This document shows positions 11,885 to 24,089 of a stretch of 64,000 bases of DNA, piece after piece. The first letter of the stretch is position 1. The number at the start of each line of letters is the position of its first letter. The stretch is taken from NCBI GenBank assembly GCA_023101725.1, contig JALJCO010009116.1:372001-436000 (forward strand), written 5' to 3'. Under the pieces are notes generated by a model that worked only from the letters and a program-made list of their open reading frames with translations, did not search any database and was not told the origin of the DNA. Source of the DNA: Atherinomorus stipes. Lineage: Eukaryota; Chordata; Actinopteri; Atheriniformes; Atherinidae. The position numbers and the translations under genes are program-made.

Positions 11885-13140
11885 GCTGCGGTAGTGGCTG
11901 GAGAGATAAGAGAAGATGTGAGGAGATGAGAGAAGAGACAAGCTGAGAAATGTGAGAAGATGAGAGATGTGGGAAGATGAGATGAAGATGTGAAGTGAGA
12001 AGAGATGAGGATGTGATGATATGAGGAGAAGAGAGAAGATGTGAGGAAATGAGAAATATGAGATGTGAGGAGATGAGGAGATGAGATGAGATGAGAGAAG
12101 ATGTGAGGAGATGAGAAATATGAGATGTGAAGGAGATGAGAGAAGATGTGAGGAGATGAGAAATATGAGATGTGAAGGAGATGAGAGAAGATGTGAGGAA
12201 ATGAGAGAAGTGACAAGCTGAGAAATGTGAGAAGATGATAGATGTGGGAAGATGAGATGAAGATGTGATGTGAGAAGAGATGAGGATGTGATGATATGAG
12301 GAGAAGAGAGAAGATGTGAGGAAATGGGAAATATGAGATGTGAGGAGATGAGAGAAGATGTGAGGAGATGAGAAATATGAGATGTGAAGGAGATGATGAG
12401 ATGTGATGTGAGGAGATGAGAGATAGGAGATGAGGAAGGATGTGAGGAGATGAGATGAGCTGTGAGGAGTCGAGATGAGGATGTAAGGAGATGAGGAGAT
12501 TAGATAAGATGTGAGGAGATGAGATGAGGATGTGAGGAGATGAGGAGATGAGGAGATGGGAAGATTTGAAGAAGGAGAAATAGGAGATGTGATGTGAGGA
12601 GATGAGGAGATGAGATGAGGATGTGATGATATAAGGAGATGAGAGAAGATGTGAGGAGATGAGGATGTGAAAATATGAGGAGATGAGGAGATGAAATGAG
12701 GATGTGATGATATGAGTAGATGAGAGAAGATGTGAGGGGATGAGAAATATGAGATGTGAGGAGATGAGATGTGATGTGAGGAGATGAGAGATAGGAGATG
12801 AGGAAGGATGTGAAGGAGATTAGATAAGATGTGAGGGGATGAGATGAGGATGTGAGGAGATGGGAAGATTTGAGGAGATGAGAAATAGGAGATGTGATGT
12901 CAGGAGATGAGGATGTGAGAATATGAGGAGATGAGGTGTGATGTGAGGGGATGAAATGAGGAGGTAATGATATGTGGAGATGAGAGAAGATGTGAAGAGA
13001 TGAGAAATATGAGATGTGAGGAGATGGGAAGATTTGAGGAGATAAGAAATAGGAGGTGTGATGTGAGGAGATGAGATGATGATTTGGAGATATGAGGAGA
13101 TGAGATGTGATGTGAGGAGATGAGAGATATAACGAGTGAA
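11885..13140. repeat. Purine-rich GATGAGGA minisatellite array (1.25 kb)
   Basis: The plus strand is almost free of C. It is built from short units such as GAGGAGATGAGA, GATGTGAG and GAAATATGAGATGTGA in irregular order. A roughly 140-bp block starting at 11938 (ACAAGCTGAG) is repeated at 12213 (offset 275). The minus-strand SSPHISH-type frames (117-225 codons) are artefacts of the repeat. A milder purine-rich lead-in occupies 11535-11690. Confidence 0.95.
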
Positions 13141-13916
13141 TGATGAGACAGGGAGACTCATGGCAGGACATTCCCAAAACTGAACCCTGACCTCCACACC
13201 AAGCCCACCTCTGTACCCTCTAGGCCTCCACTCCCACTCCAAATCTGGCTTTGAGCAAACCTTAACCAGAGACCAGTCAGGAGTGTGTCCTGTTTGCAGT
13301 GGAAAACTGGTTCTTCTCTGCAATTCTTCTGGCTGATGTTTGGAAGATGAATCATCCTGAGGAAGGAACCGAAGCTGGGGGGTCTCACCAGCAGCGTCAA
13401 TGCAAACAAAAACAGCTGCCGAGCTTCAAAGTCGACTTTTTGTGTCAAAGACGTGACTCCAGCTTGCTCTGTACCTCCCTCAGACTTTCCAGGAAACACA
13501 CAGACTGAGCAGTGGTTTCAGACGGAGCAAATTGGCTCTGTGATCAGGATGAAAGACGCTGTAGCAGCGACAACATCAAAGACAAGAGATGCCGGCACAT
13601 CACCTTTGTTGGAGCTGTTCACAACATTAAAACCCTCCTTTAAAAGGAGAGCAGCGCTGGAGGCTTTGATAGCAATGACGAGGCAACCTGCAGAGCGTGG
13701 CACTGCTGGTTGGAAATCAACTTTCCGAGTCAAGTTCATGCAGAAACATGGACTTAACTGTCCAAATACACAAACCAAATTTAAAAAGCAGAGTAGGAGC
13801 GTGGTTTGAATTGTGCTTCTCTGTTTTTGCCCTGCTCTGGCCCGATGGCAGCTGGTCAGCTTGGCTTTTCCTTCCAGAAACACACATTTAACAACGTTAA
13901 TGTCTAACATGGAGGC

Positions 13917-14315
13917 TAGGGCTGGACGATTATGGAAAAAAATTATGATCACGATTATTTTGACTGATATTGAAATCACGATTAATTTACACGATTATTC
14001 ATTCGTTTTATATAAAGTGTTCATTGAACCACCAAAATTCAACTTCAAATATAACTGAAAAATAAAATAAAACTGGAAATGAATTAGAAACAAGTAAAGG
14101 AGTAAAATAAGAATATTATTTAAGATAATAATAGCAATAAAAATGAATACTCAGTCTACATGCATTTCTGTTCTTTACTCCCTGCAGTTTGCTTCCTATA
14201 ACTCCACCAATCTGTTCACTTTAGGATTAATCGATTAATCGATTACAGTGTTTTTATGATTGTGAAAAGACAAAATTGAAATCACGATTAAAATTCGATT
14301 AATTGTCCAGCCCTA
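13917..14315. mobile_element. hAT-like non-autonomous element (399 bp)
   Basis: Ends are TAGGGCTGGACGATTA and AATTGTCCAGCCCTA (inverted). It is flanked by an exact 8-bp target duplication ATGGAGGC at 13909-13916 and 14316-14323. The interior is AT-rich with no transposase. Eight-bp duplications are characteristic of the hAT superfamily. It is related to the element at 33978. Confidence 0.88.
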
Positions 14316-15179
14316 ATGGAGGCTGTATGTCAACAAAACGTATGTCACTAACACCTGTACTCTGAATTTTACTGATTCTATCTGACAGCAAAGCAGCCAG
14401 GAAAACATTACACACACATTTTCATGGTGGTCTTGTGTAATTTATATTTTTGTTTAAACCTTGTTTGTGGAAATTCTCACAGATATTCATGAGCTGAAAC
14501 ATGCCAGTGACCAGTAGGGGCAGTGTAGGGTGCAGTTTGACAGGATGGAAGGTCATAGAGTTGAAAGGGGTATGTTTGGTTTACCAGCCTTATATAGCTT
14601 CTATGACAACACCGCTGTTGATTTTCTGCTATGATCTCAAAATGAAACAAATTTCACCTCCTCCACTGATGAGAAGTTCAATATTTTGTTTCCAGCTGAC
14701 AAATTTATCATCTGTACCGAGTCTCTGATCCAGCATAGCGTAACAAGCGTAGTACACAACCAAGCATGAGAACAATTACACCAATGCTGGAGCTGGTTAG
14801 CTCTCTAGCAGAGGTACGCAACTACGGTCCTCAAGGGCCGGTAACCTGCAGGAGTGATATGCAGGTTGGGATTTTTACCCCAACGTTCCACAGATATTAA
14901 TAATCTTGCTCGTCCCAATCCGCCCTGTGCAACCAAATCAATTTCTATAAGCCATCGGACTCACTGCTATTACTGTAAATACACACTCTATATTAAGGGT
15001 GTAGAAATATATCGATATGGCTATATATCACAAGATTTTGTGTTGCAATATCGTACTGATTTTAAAAAGCACTGTATTAATATTTTTTACTAACAAAATC
15101 TTGCAAGATCTTGTCTCCCAATGAAATCTCATTGGATCTTGTTCCATTAGCGTTAGTCCAGCATGTCGAAAAGTCCCTA

Positions 15180-15769
15180 GCCATGTCTCAAACCGCACAC
15201 TTGCCCGAGTGCACTGGAATTCAGTGCGTAGTGTGCACTGTGTACTTCGTTCGTAGTGCACACTAATGTCGCTAAATGCTGACCCAAACAGAGCACTGCA
15301 CTTACAGGACATGACGGACTAGCATTGCCCGCTAACGTGAGCTAACTCTACTGAGCCGGTATAACTGCGGCCTCAAACACATGACCAGATCATAACTGTC
15401 ATCAGGGAGTGAACAGCTTGGTATTATGCCACAATATACATTAGTAATTATGTCTAAATCATTTCATAAACGTTACTTAAATCAGTACAATTCAGCCTCC
15501 GCTGCAGCAGGGGTTGCCACCACTTAGTTCACCGCCATTTTTCAGCTCTGAAAACAGTTCGAAAGTCCCGCCTCTTTTGCTACATCAACAAGATGGCGTC
15601 CGTTTAATGCGAGTAGTGTGCTTTGTTTTGCACTTTGTTTTTGGCCGTTGTTAGGGCAACATCCTGGTACTTTCAGTGCACTGAATTTTTGCTTAAATGA
15701 CACCATGAACGCACTACACATGCAAAAAGAATATTTTGAAGTGCCCAAGCGCACGGTTTGAGACATGGC
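15180..15769. mobile_element. Non-autonomous DNA transposon with GCCATGTCTCAAACC ends
   Basis: Inverted ends GCCATGTCTCAAACCGCACA (left) and its complement-like CGCACGGTTTGAGACATGGC (right), 590 bp apart. No clear target duplication survives. The subterminal regions also pair (AGTGCACT motifs at both ends). No transposase. Confidence 0.72.
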
Positions 15770-15819
15770 CCTTGTTATCCTGGAAGAACGTCATATCCCA
15801 GCATTCATTTCAGAGTCAT

Positions 15820-16382
15820 GTGACAACGGTGCAGCTGCTGCTGCTACAGACTGACTAACTTTGAGCTGCTTATAATATGTCTGGTTTTAAGTTGTTAAGT
15901 TACCAAGTTGTCAGAAACATTAGAATTAGCCACATGATGGCTAATACCTGCTAGTATCTGATATATGGCAGCATTGCTGATGTTTAATGTGGCTTTAAAA
16001 CCTTATTGCTCTGAAGTGTAACTCCACGTTATTTAAGTGAATGAATCACACTATTGTTACAGTCATTGTAATACTGCACCTTATTTACTCCAGAGGCTTG
16101 TAACCTACAGTTTGTAATGCTTCAATAAATGGAGCTAATGTTGTCAATATATCTTTGATTCATTTTGTCCAGAATTTGCAAGCTGTAGATTCTCTGTCCA
16201 GTCAGAGAGTCTGTAACTGATGGTTTTATTTTTCAGTTAATTCAGTCCAAGTAGAACACTCACAAGATGTCACCAGAACCATTCTGTCCCTTTTAAATCT
16301 TTCAGAAAATTATTTGAGTGTATCGGATTATATCAAATCGCATCGAATTGTATCGTGAGATTAGTGCATCGCTACAGCCCTA
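15820..16382 (-). mobile_element. hAT-like element, copy 2 (reverse orientation)
   Basis: Reverse complement of the element at 2117: it ends GCATCGCTACAGCCCTA at 16382 and matches copy 1 through the CAGCAGCAGCTG motif near 15830. It lacks the retroposon insertion present in copy 1. The left boundary is uncertain because homology to copy 1 stops near 15815 without an inverted terminus. Confidence 0.7.
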
Positions 16383-17168
16383 CTCAGTATGCAGCTGAAG
16401 GCTTTTATTTGACCTGAAAATCTGCTTGATAACAGAATATTCAGGTGCTGGAATGTCCCCAGCACCTGCTCTTCCATCTTCCTGTTTTATTGTGGCGGCA
16501 GGTGTTGGTTGCTATGGCACGCACATTGTGCTAATATAATAACTTGCCCCGCAAATAAAGTGAAATATTTTTAACCCGACCCAACCCAACCCGTGGGTTA
16601 CCGGTCAGCCCGTGCATCACTATCCATAGGTTGACACCTGATTCAGGTCGATGGGTAATAAGGAGACTTTCTGCACAAGCCTGCTAACCAAGTGTGAGTC
16701 TGAGTCAGGTGTGTTACAGCAGGGAGATTCCTCATACCTGCAGGATGCCGGGTGGAGGGCAGGAGTTACGAGCCCTAATGTAGAAAACACCACATAGAGC
16801 GGTTCCAGTGGGAGCACCAGTTCTATGGTGAAGCACGGTGGTGGGAGAGTCATGCACTGGCAGAATTTGGCATGAGGTCCTACAGTGCAGAATGAGTGAA
16901 CATGTGGTCTCTCATAAGTTCTTCGGTTCTTGGGCCGTTTGACAGATTTCTACTGTGACTATTTGAGAAAATCTCAGATCTTGGTCTGAGGTTTTGAAGT
17001 GGTTTATATCGCATTGTTTTTATTAAAAGCGTCTCATCCCTGGACACCTGATGTGAGCCACTGTGAGTTTATGTGATTGGGAGCACTGGTTCTTGTAAGA
17101 CGCAGCCCTTTTAGATAATCTCACAACCGAGCGTCCTTCTAACTTCATCTCTTTGTCTCTGTCTGCAG

Positions 17169-17525
17169 CCTCAGACGCCCCTTCGTTGACTTCGTCCTCA
17201 TCCTCCAGTGCTGGTTTTGTGGACTTCACCTTCCTGCGGGAGCCTCAGGACGTGGTGACGGTGCGGGGCGGCGTGCTGCAGCTTGACTGCCAGGCTCAAG
17301 CCGATACGGTGGCAGGACCTCCCACCATCACGTGGCGTAAAGACGGAGTTCTGCTCAGCACGGTGGTGGACGAGCGGAGGCAGCAGCTGGGTAACGGCAC
17401 GCTGCTGGTGCAGAACGTGGTGCATTCACGGCACCATCGGCCCGATGAGGGAGAGTACCAGTGTCTCGCCACGCTGGACGGACTGGGAAGCATCGTGAGC
17501 CGGACGGCGAGGGTCACTGTGGCCG
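17169..17525 (+). CDS. dcc: dcc exon encoding Ig domain 1 (N-terminal ectodomain)
   Basis: Coding exon of the netrin-1 receptor DCC, a single-pass neuronal surface protein for axon guidance. The acceptor AG is at 17167-17168 after a pyrimidine-rich tract, and the donor GTAAG starts at 17526. The exon is 357 nt (119 codons), phase 1 at both ends. It opens with a short linker containing six consecutive serines (residues 9-14), then one C2-type Ig domain: first Cys at 17288-17290 (LQLDC), core Trp in ITWRKDG, second Cys at 17462-17464 (GEYQC), ending RVTVAG. The stretch HSRHHRPDEG is a DCC-family signature that matches vertebrate DCC better than neogenin. NGT (Asn at 17393) is a possible N-glycosylation site. 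The domain is the first of four Ig domains that form the horseshoe-shaped N terminus in this family. No start codon is present here; the signal-peptide exon lies upstream. A second in-frame acceptor (CTCAG, ending 17174) could drop two residues. Recognition is by eye from family knowledge. Confidence 0.95.
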
Positions 17526-18245
17526 GTAAGACACCGTTTTCTGTTGTATTCGTGGTCAGAGGAGCTCCTGCCTTAGGGCCGACAGGAGGCTAAACTTTTA
17601 TGATCCTCATTTTGATGAAGATTTCAAATAATTGCTTGAAACCGCAGCTCAGCTGAGCCTCGGGCCAAATTATTCTAAAGCAGGTAAACAGACGTCATGA
17701 CTGTATCCCTTTAGCCTCAAGAGAGCCTTTCTAACTTCCATCCCTTAAATGTACAACTAACCCCAGGTCATGCAGCAGAGGCCCCTTAATGTTATGAAAA
17801 AAATAAGTTATTACTGCCAAAGCCAGAGTTCATTTACATTAGCTATACAAGTCATATAAACTTGTTCTATTCAACACTGATTCAGGGTTTTGTGGCGGAC
17901 GAAACCTGCCAGTAAACAGTTCACAACCATTAATGTCAGTTTAAACTAGGCTGAGGTGCTGGGTCAGAACAACCATGTGAATCTGTGCAACAGTATCCTG
18001 ACTAGAGATGGACCAATCCGATACAGAACACAATTAAATATTCCTTTCAATGGAGATATTCTGATACGGATGGCATGACCAAATATTCGGGTTAGAAAAG
18101 GAGAAAACCAGTGGAAATATTCAGCTTTTTGCCAGTGTTTACATGGCCGTGCACAACAAGGCTATTGCTAATATTCCGGTTATGAAAGAGTTATCGGCTG
18201 CATGTAAATGCAGTGATTGACCCGATATCGGCTGAAATTTTTCTT

Positions 18246-18350
18246 ATTTTGTTTGTTTATTTGACAGGGTCAGAACATATAAAACCAAAGATCAGATTTA
18301 GCCAAAAGGCTACTCCTCATCTGTTTTCCTCAGCCAGATCTTAAAAGGCT
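18246..18350. mobile_element. Retroposon tail (TTTATTTGACAGGG type)
   Basis: TTTGTTTATTTGACAGGGTC followed by AGATTTAGCCAAAAGGCTA, a recurrent fish LINE 3'-end motif. A shorter match is at 39262. Confidence 0.5.
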
Positions 18351-18639
18351 CCCTGAACGATAATTACAGATATAAGATAAACAGTTGTCAACAAAATTAA
18401 CTGATTAACCAACCCATGGAAAGCTGTTTTGCAGGGGTTTGTTTAAAATTCATGGGGCATGGGAACAATAGGACCACATTTTTGTGTGATTACTTGAAAA
18501 AAGAAAACATTTAAAGTAGCCCAAACTTTTTATTTGCTGCTATGGATTACAGTAGGCAGAGCTTAAATATCAGTTTAAATATCATGCTCCATTGAGAGCA
18601 CAAACTGCAGATTATATGGAGATTGTAATAAATTTTAAA

Positions 18640-19100
18640 AAAATGAACTTAAAGGAAGGGGAAATGGGGGAGCTCTCGTAACTTTTAATGCGGAATTGGG
18701 GGGAAACGGGGGGGCGACAAAACGAAAAAAAAAAAACCACCCCATGGAAGAAGGGGGGGTCGGAAGAGAAAACAGTCAACAACGATTATTGTTGGGGGGG
18801 TATTTTTTTTTCCCCAATATTTTCCATTTGCGATTAATTAAAAAAAAAACATGGGGTACCAGGGTCTGCGAGGGGGGAGGGGGGGGGAGGGGGTCTCCCC
18901 CCGGGGGGGGGGATTAAAAAAAACAGAGGAAAAAAAAGGGGGGGTTTTTTTTCCCCTCCCCCCCAAGGGAAAAAGGGGAAGGACAGGGAGCCCCCCCGGG
19001 GCCCCCGAGGGAAGAAAAAAAAGAAGGGAGGGAAAAGAAGAGGAGGGGGTTGGGGATGGGGGGAATGAAAAATGAAAAAAGAAAAAAATAATAAAAAAAA
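18640..19100. other. Homopolymer-rich block, probable assembly error
   Basis: An unusual run of long G, A, C and T homopolymers (for example TCTCCCCCCGGGGGGGGGG and AAAAAACAGAGGAAAAAAAG) bounded by ordinary AT-rich DNA. Composition changes abruptly on both sides. It looks like low-quality or gap-filled sequence rather than a natural repeat. Frames within it (18696-18917, 18851-19075) should not be annotated as genes. Confidence 0.7.
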
Positions 19101-19261
19101 ATAATAATAGGAAAAAACAGAACCTTAACAGTTATCGGTATTGGTGTCGGCCACGAGAAACAAAAAGGTCATCAGTGGAAATGTTCTTATCGTTTCCACC
19201 TTCCAAAACTGTTTTTTTTTATTTTCATAAATTAAGAAATAAAATAGTAAATTGAACAATT

Positions 19262-19375
19262 GTGTGATGGACTGGTGACCTGTTCAGGGTGCGTCCTGCC
19301 TCTCACCCAGTATCTGCTGGGACCGGCTCCAGCCCTCCACCACCCCGCACTGGGACAGAAGATGGATGGATGAGA
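19262..19375 (+). mobile_element. L2-type retroposon 3' tail
   Basis: GGTGACCTGTTCAGGGTGCG, CTCACCCAGTATCTGCTGGG, GGCTCCAGCCCTCC and GATGGATGGATGAG follow the order of the common teleost retroposon tail also seen at 2555-2667. Confidence 0.75.
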
Positions 19376-20023
19376 AATTCATCAGTAACTTGTAGCTTTG
19401 CTGAAGGAGCAGCTGAAAGAGAAGAAGCAGTGAGAGGTGAGGAAGATGAGGAGAAGTGGAGAGCCTCATTCAGATTGATGTTTCCTCATCACCTTCACCT
19501 GTCCTTGCCCATTTCCAGTGGCAGCAACCACAACAACACACAGTCCTCCGTTTATTTTACCAGTGAGATTCATTTCATGAATCAAAGCAACTCACCTGCA
19601 AGGTAATCTAGAAAGTGGAGCGCGGTGAGAGATCAATACGCTTTATGGAATACATTAACAGACAAATGAGCCAGAGGCTTAAGTGCATCTCCATCAACAG
19701 CATGTATGTAAGCAGAACGGCAGCAGGAAGACGGGGGGTGGAGGAGACAACCATGCTCCAGCATTCACCACACCTCCAAAAACCGGAGAGGAAAGACGTG
19801 TTTGCATGATTTCACCAGCCTGGCCGGGCAGGGACGGCTGCATTTCCTCTTTCTGAAGAGTCACCCAGCATCTGCTGGTAGCACCACCACCGGGAGTCTC
19901 TGTTCACCAAACTGGTTTCCAACCGCCTGAACTCTTCACTGTAACTGGACTCTTATTAACTTAATAATTCTCCTACATTGCACTTCAACATGTAAGAATC
20001 TGAGAAAAAAATGTTGAGCATAA

Positions 20024-20982
20024 AGGTAGCTTTATACGTCCGAATACGGACGAAATCGGCCCGTTCGTACCAAACGTCTCCACTACTGGCCTACATACCT
20101 CCATCTGGTGTCAGAGTTGTTATGAATGTTGCTCCTTACACCCTCTAGGGGGCAGTGTTGCGTGGAAATTTACAGACAAGGTAGTTTTGCTGCGTCTGCT
20201 TCAGACAAGGAGGGAAAAAAAAATAAGTGACCTCGGAGGTGGCATGTCCGACCACTTAAAGGAGCTAGGTGCAGGAATTTTGAAAGAATAAACAAGCATG
20301 TCCAGTTTTTTAATACTTATGGGTGATGAAGCTTTAAAAACAAAAAGAACGAGCCCACCCACGTCTCTCTCCGTTGCCTTGAACAGGCTGTGTGCTGCTT
20401 AATGCGCTGCGATTCAGTGGCCGAATTTCCTGCGCTGCCCTGCGGACGTGACATCATTGACGCTGCATCCGCATCCCGACAGTTTCGATACAGGAAGAAG
20501 ACGGTCGCGGTGAATTTAAACACTGTAAGCGATAGTTATGGATTCTTCTGCCGTCAGCAAACGATTCAGATCAACTGAAAGACACTAAAAAGTGGAACTA
20601 TGAAGAAAAAGACTTTATCAGCGGAGGAAACAACGTTATAGCTTCACGCTCCCGTATTAGCTTGGCTGCAGTTACCCGCAGCGCCAGTTGTCTCATTTCT
20701 TAACCTCGTCTCTAGTCCCTTTAAAAGTGGTCAAGGTAATTTAAACTTCTGACATTTTTAAATGCTCGCTTCCTACTTTTCTTCTTCAATTTTCATTAAA
20801 GGGTAAACTGTAAACTCTGACTCTATGCTGCCGCCACAATTTCCAGTGGTATTGCTCCATTTTGTCTGGAGCACTCCAGATTCATAAGCTCTCTCGCAAC
20901 GGACATACTGACGGACGAAACGACCTCTGGATACGGATGAAAGCGTCCGTATCCGTATGTACTGAAGGGTATGAATGGGGCT
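20024..20982. mobile_element. Putative PIF/Harbinger-like non-autonomous element (959 bp)
   Basis: Imperfect inverted ends (AGGTAGCTTTATACGTCCG, versus AGCCCCATTCATAC read inward from the right) flanked by a 3-bp TAA on each side (20021-20023, 20983-20985). Subterminal ATACGGACGAAA motifs occur at both ends. There is no transposase. The 3-bp TAA duplication suggests PIF/Harbinger. Confidence 0.55.
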
Positions 20983-21254
20983 TAACAGTTACCTGTTGAG
21001 CAGAAAATTAGCAACCAATGCCTCGCTCGCATTTCCTGTCAGGCTTGTTTGCACTCACCAACGCTGAAACACTTCACCCAGAACAACTCTGGTTTTATTT
21101 CGTTCCTCTGCCATCGCTCTCCTCTCCTCAGTAACCTCAAAAAGACTCTTTGTTTTGCGACCACCTTCTCTGGGGTTTGCTCAGCCACTGCCTGAACGTA
21201 GCTAACTGCTAGCAGAATGATTGTTAACAGACAGATGAGAGCGTGCACGCTATC

Positions 21255-22141
21255 TAGGGCTGGGTATCAATTCAGATTTCAAGAATCGATTCGATTCCCA
21301 TTCTTATGGTTTTGAATCGATTATTTTTGATCTGTCCGATCAATCCGATTTTGATCCGATTTCGATTCGATCTCAATTTGTTTTGCTGGTATTGAAAAAA
21401 ATTTTAGCCTCTACCCGAATTCCAAAACTCTGTAGTTATCCAACATATGAATACTAGTATTATATTAATATTCTAGAACGAATGAATGAAGTAATGTAGT
21501 TAATGGTGGCTGTAAGGACCAAACCAAACCCTCTCCCCAGATAGTCATCTACAAAATTATTCACACCCTCCAATTTAAAAAGGACTACATTCACAACAAT
21601 AATTCAAAACAGTAATAAAAATTCACAAAATTATGATTCAGTGAGGCAAAATACACAGTAAGTCAGCATTTAAAACTTAAAACGACTAGCGACTAACCCG
21701 CTAGCTCGATGCTAACTATTAATGGAAAATGCCATTGACATGCTAACGAAAATAGCATCTACGTCGTAACTTCAAAGATAACATACAAAATAGAAAGTAT
21801 CAATTTCACCTCGATCATGAAAATTAACTGTCTTTATTAAAGTACTTACAGGCAGATGTTTCCTCTGTTTAAACTGAATTTTTAGAAACTACTTTTTACC
21901 AGCCCCACTTAGTCTTCGTTCGGCACTGCACTAGCTTTAGTAGTCCCACACTCTACTCAGCTCACTATCTCCCCCTAGCGGAGCGGCTGAGCCACTGCAC
22001 TTAACCGGGGGCAGTACATTAAATGGTCATTTTAAAAAAAAGATAAGAAAAATCGATCTTTTGACATATGAATCGATCTTTGGAAATTAATATGAAAATC
22101 GATTCCGAATTGGAAAAATCGAGTTTTTGAACACAGCCCTA
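21255..22141. mobile_element. hAT-like non-autonomous element (887 bp)
   Basis: Begins TAGGGCTGGGTATCAATTC and ends AACACAGCCCTA, with an exact 8-bp target duplication ACGCTATC (21247-21254 and 22142-22149). Both subterminal regions are rich in ATCGATT motifs that can pair. An internal stretch at about 21545-21650 resembles part of the Tc1-like element at 56093. No transposase frame. Confidence 0.9.
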
Positions 22142-24089
22142 ACGCTATCTATGGAATGTAGTAAGAGTGACCAACAGGCCAAGAGACAAATAAAGCATGT
22201 GATGGAATATTGCAAAAATCATTCAAAGAAGCATCTTCTATACCACCTTTAATGACATAAACAAGCGCACAAATGTAAATATACAACAGAGTTAGCAAAG
22301 CAGCTCATTTGCACGGGTTTGTCCTATCCACGATATTATCAGCATGATATCGGTATTGGCTGATATTGACTTTAAAATCAAGTGTCAGACATTCCACCAG
22401 TATAATTATGGGGGAAAATAGCAGGTGGTCTGTTGCTGGGGGCTGCTGAGTTACTGGTTCCCACCAACATCATCCAGTCTCCTCTTACGTAGGAGAGGAC
22501 GCATATCTGACCTGATCTTGTTTTAAAACAATTGTCATACCATATTTTAATTTCACTCAGGGAGGATCATTCAGACTAAACTACTTGCACCCCCCCCCTC
22601 CTTAAGTCTCTGTAGTAAGTTTCCATCCTCTCGTCAATTAAGCAATTAAAAGAGACGGAGCTTCTGCAGCTCGGAGATGATGGAAAAGCAGATTTCAGAA
22701 TTCACTCCCACTCGCTTTGACCCGTCTTCTGCTGCAGGAACGCCATGAACCGGAGTTTTCCTCCATCTTTGTAACCCACCTCTTCAGGAGGATGTTATAT
22801 AAAAACCCAGACAGGTTCCAGTCTGTTCAGTGTCCTGGTTTTGCTTTTGTTTCTGTTCATCTGATTTTCTGTTTGTTTGCAAAACGAGGAAACAAAGCCT
22901 CATTTTCTTTCAGGAGAAACTAATTAGTTTGAAAGTTTGAACAGAGACAGACGGAAGCAAACATGCACCAAATTGCCTTTTAAAGTTCAGCAAACCAGTC
23001 TAAACTCCCACAAGGTTGAAGTGAATCAGTTATAAAACATCTGCAAAACATCGAGTTTGAGTTCATTCAGAGCAGCTGGAGAGCAGAATGAAAGGATTAA
23101 ATGTTTGGAATAAGAGATAAAGAAGGCTGTTTGCTGTGCGAGTGCATTAAATAGAAGCGCTGCTAATATGGAAATGAAGCCGACATTAAAGATACCAGGG
23201 TACTGCAGGACCTGGACTTTAATTTTCCTTTTCAATCACAGTCAACAGCACTTCAAGCAAGTCCTGAAAATCCCTGGACAACTATTTTAGTTTGAATGAG
23301 CCTCCCTGAGTGAATTTAAAACATTATTCAAACCTGAGCTGAATCATGAAGCACACCTGCAACCCGCCCAGAGTCCAGCAACGGACGGCAGAGGCTGCAT
23401 CTGTCCAGCTCGCTCAGGTTGATCTGTGTGTGTAGAAACTCAGTCAACTGCAAACAATGAGCTCAGAGAGGTGAACACCGACGCCTTGAAATGGCCATTT
23501 TACAGTTTCTAAGCCTCCTTCTGCTTCAGCGTGAAAGCGAAACACTTCTATTTAGAACTGGACAGATATTCTCTGAACAAAGAGTGCTTTTATGAAATTC
23601 TTCTCAGCTCTATAATAAACGGTCACCAGCTGCTAATGTGAGAAACAAATATGAGTAAAGTAAAGGCAGTGAGTGGAGCGGGGCTGGAAGCAACACACTG
23701 TTAAAAAACTGTAATATCACCAATTTTTCTGTGATATTTTACATTTTTTCCCCCATTTAAAAAAAAAAAAAAAAAGCAGAATAATAACACTAATATTATG
23801 GAAATAGGCTTTGAATTTACAAGTCTCAGATTAAAGAACATGAAAAGCCTGTAACTGTAAAAAGACATGGACTTTCCTTTTTTTTTAAAGAAGATGCCAT
23901 TTCACTTAAAAAGAATAATAAAAAATACATTCTCAATAGGGATTCACGATATTGGAATGTTGGCTAATATCCGATATTTTAAAACTCATGTGGCTGATAA
24001 CCGATATCGATACCGATATTAAAGCTGAAAAAAAAGAGCAGTCATTGCAAATAGCAGTTTTGTTATTCGTTTCCGACACTTTGAAAAAT

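Larger units (their letters stand above)
1..17168 (+). other. dcc: dcc intron 1 (3' part), repeat-rich
   Basis: Everything upstream of the Ig1 exon is inferred to be the end of the intron after the signal-peptide exon. The named repeats below explain about half of it. In the rest I see no exon or RNA gene. 60-2100: unique-looking DNA with GT runs near 1720 and unassigned sequence at 200-1060. 4781-5620 and 5690-6890: AT-rich, with degenerate GATATT/CCGATA-type transposon relics at 6150-6600. 7860-8380 and 8770-9390: nothing recognised apart from a short AC run near 8205. 10590-11500, 13140-13900 and 14320-14990: nothing recognised. 16383-17160: includes ACCCGACCCAACCC-type sequence near 16575, probably another transposon end. 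A branch-point-like TTCTAAC lies about 25 nt before the Ig1 acceptor. Confidence 0.8.

Noticed and set aside
11863..13323. Minus-strand frames rich in Ser-His-Leu (117, 225 and 167 codons)
   Set aside because: Products of the purine-rich minisatellite; there is no codon bias or recognisable domain.
17153..17593. Treating the Ig1 exon as a self-contained gene from 17153
   Set aside because: That start is a TTG in the intron's pyrimidine tract. The splice acceptor and donor show an internal exon of 357 nt.
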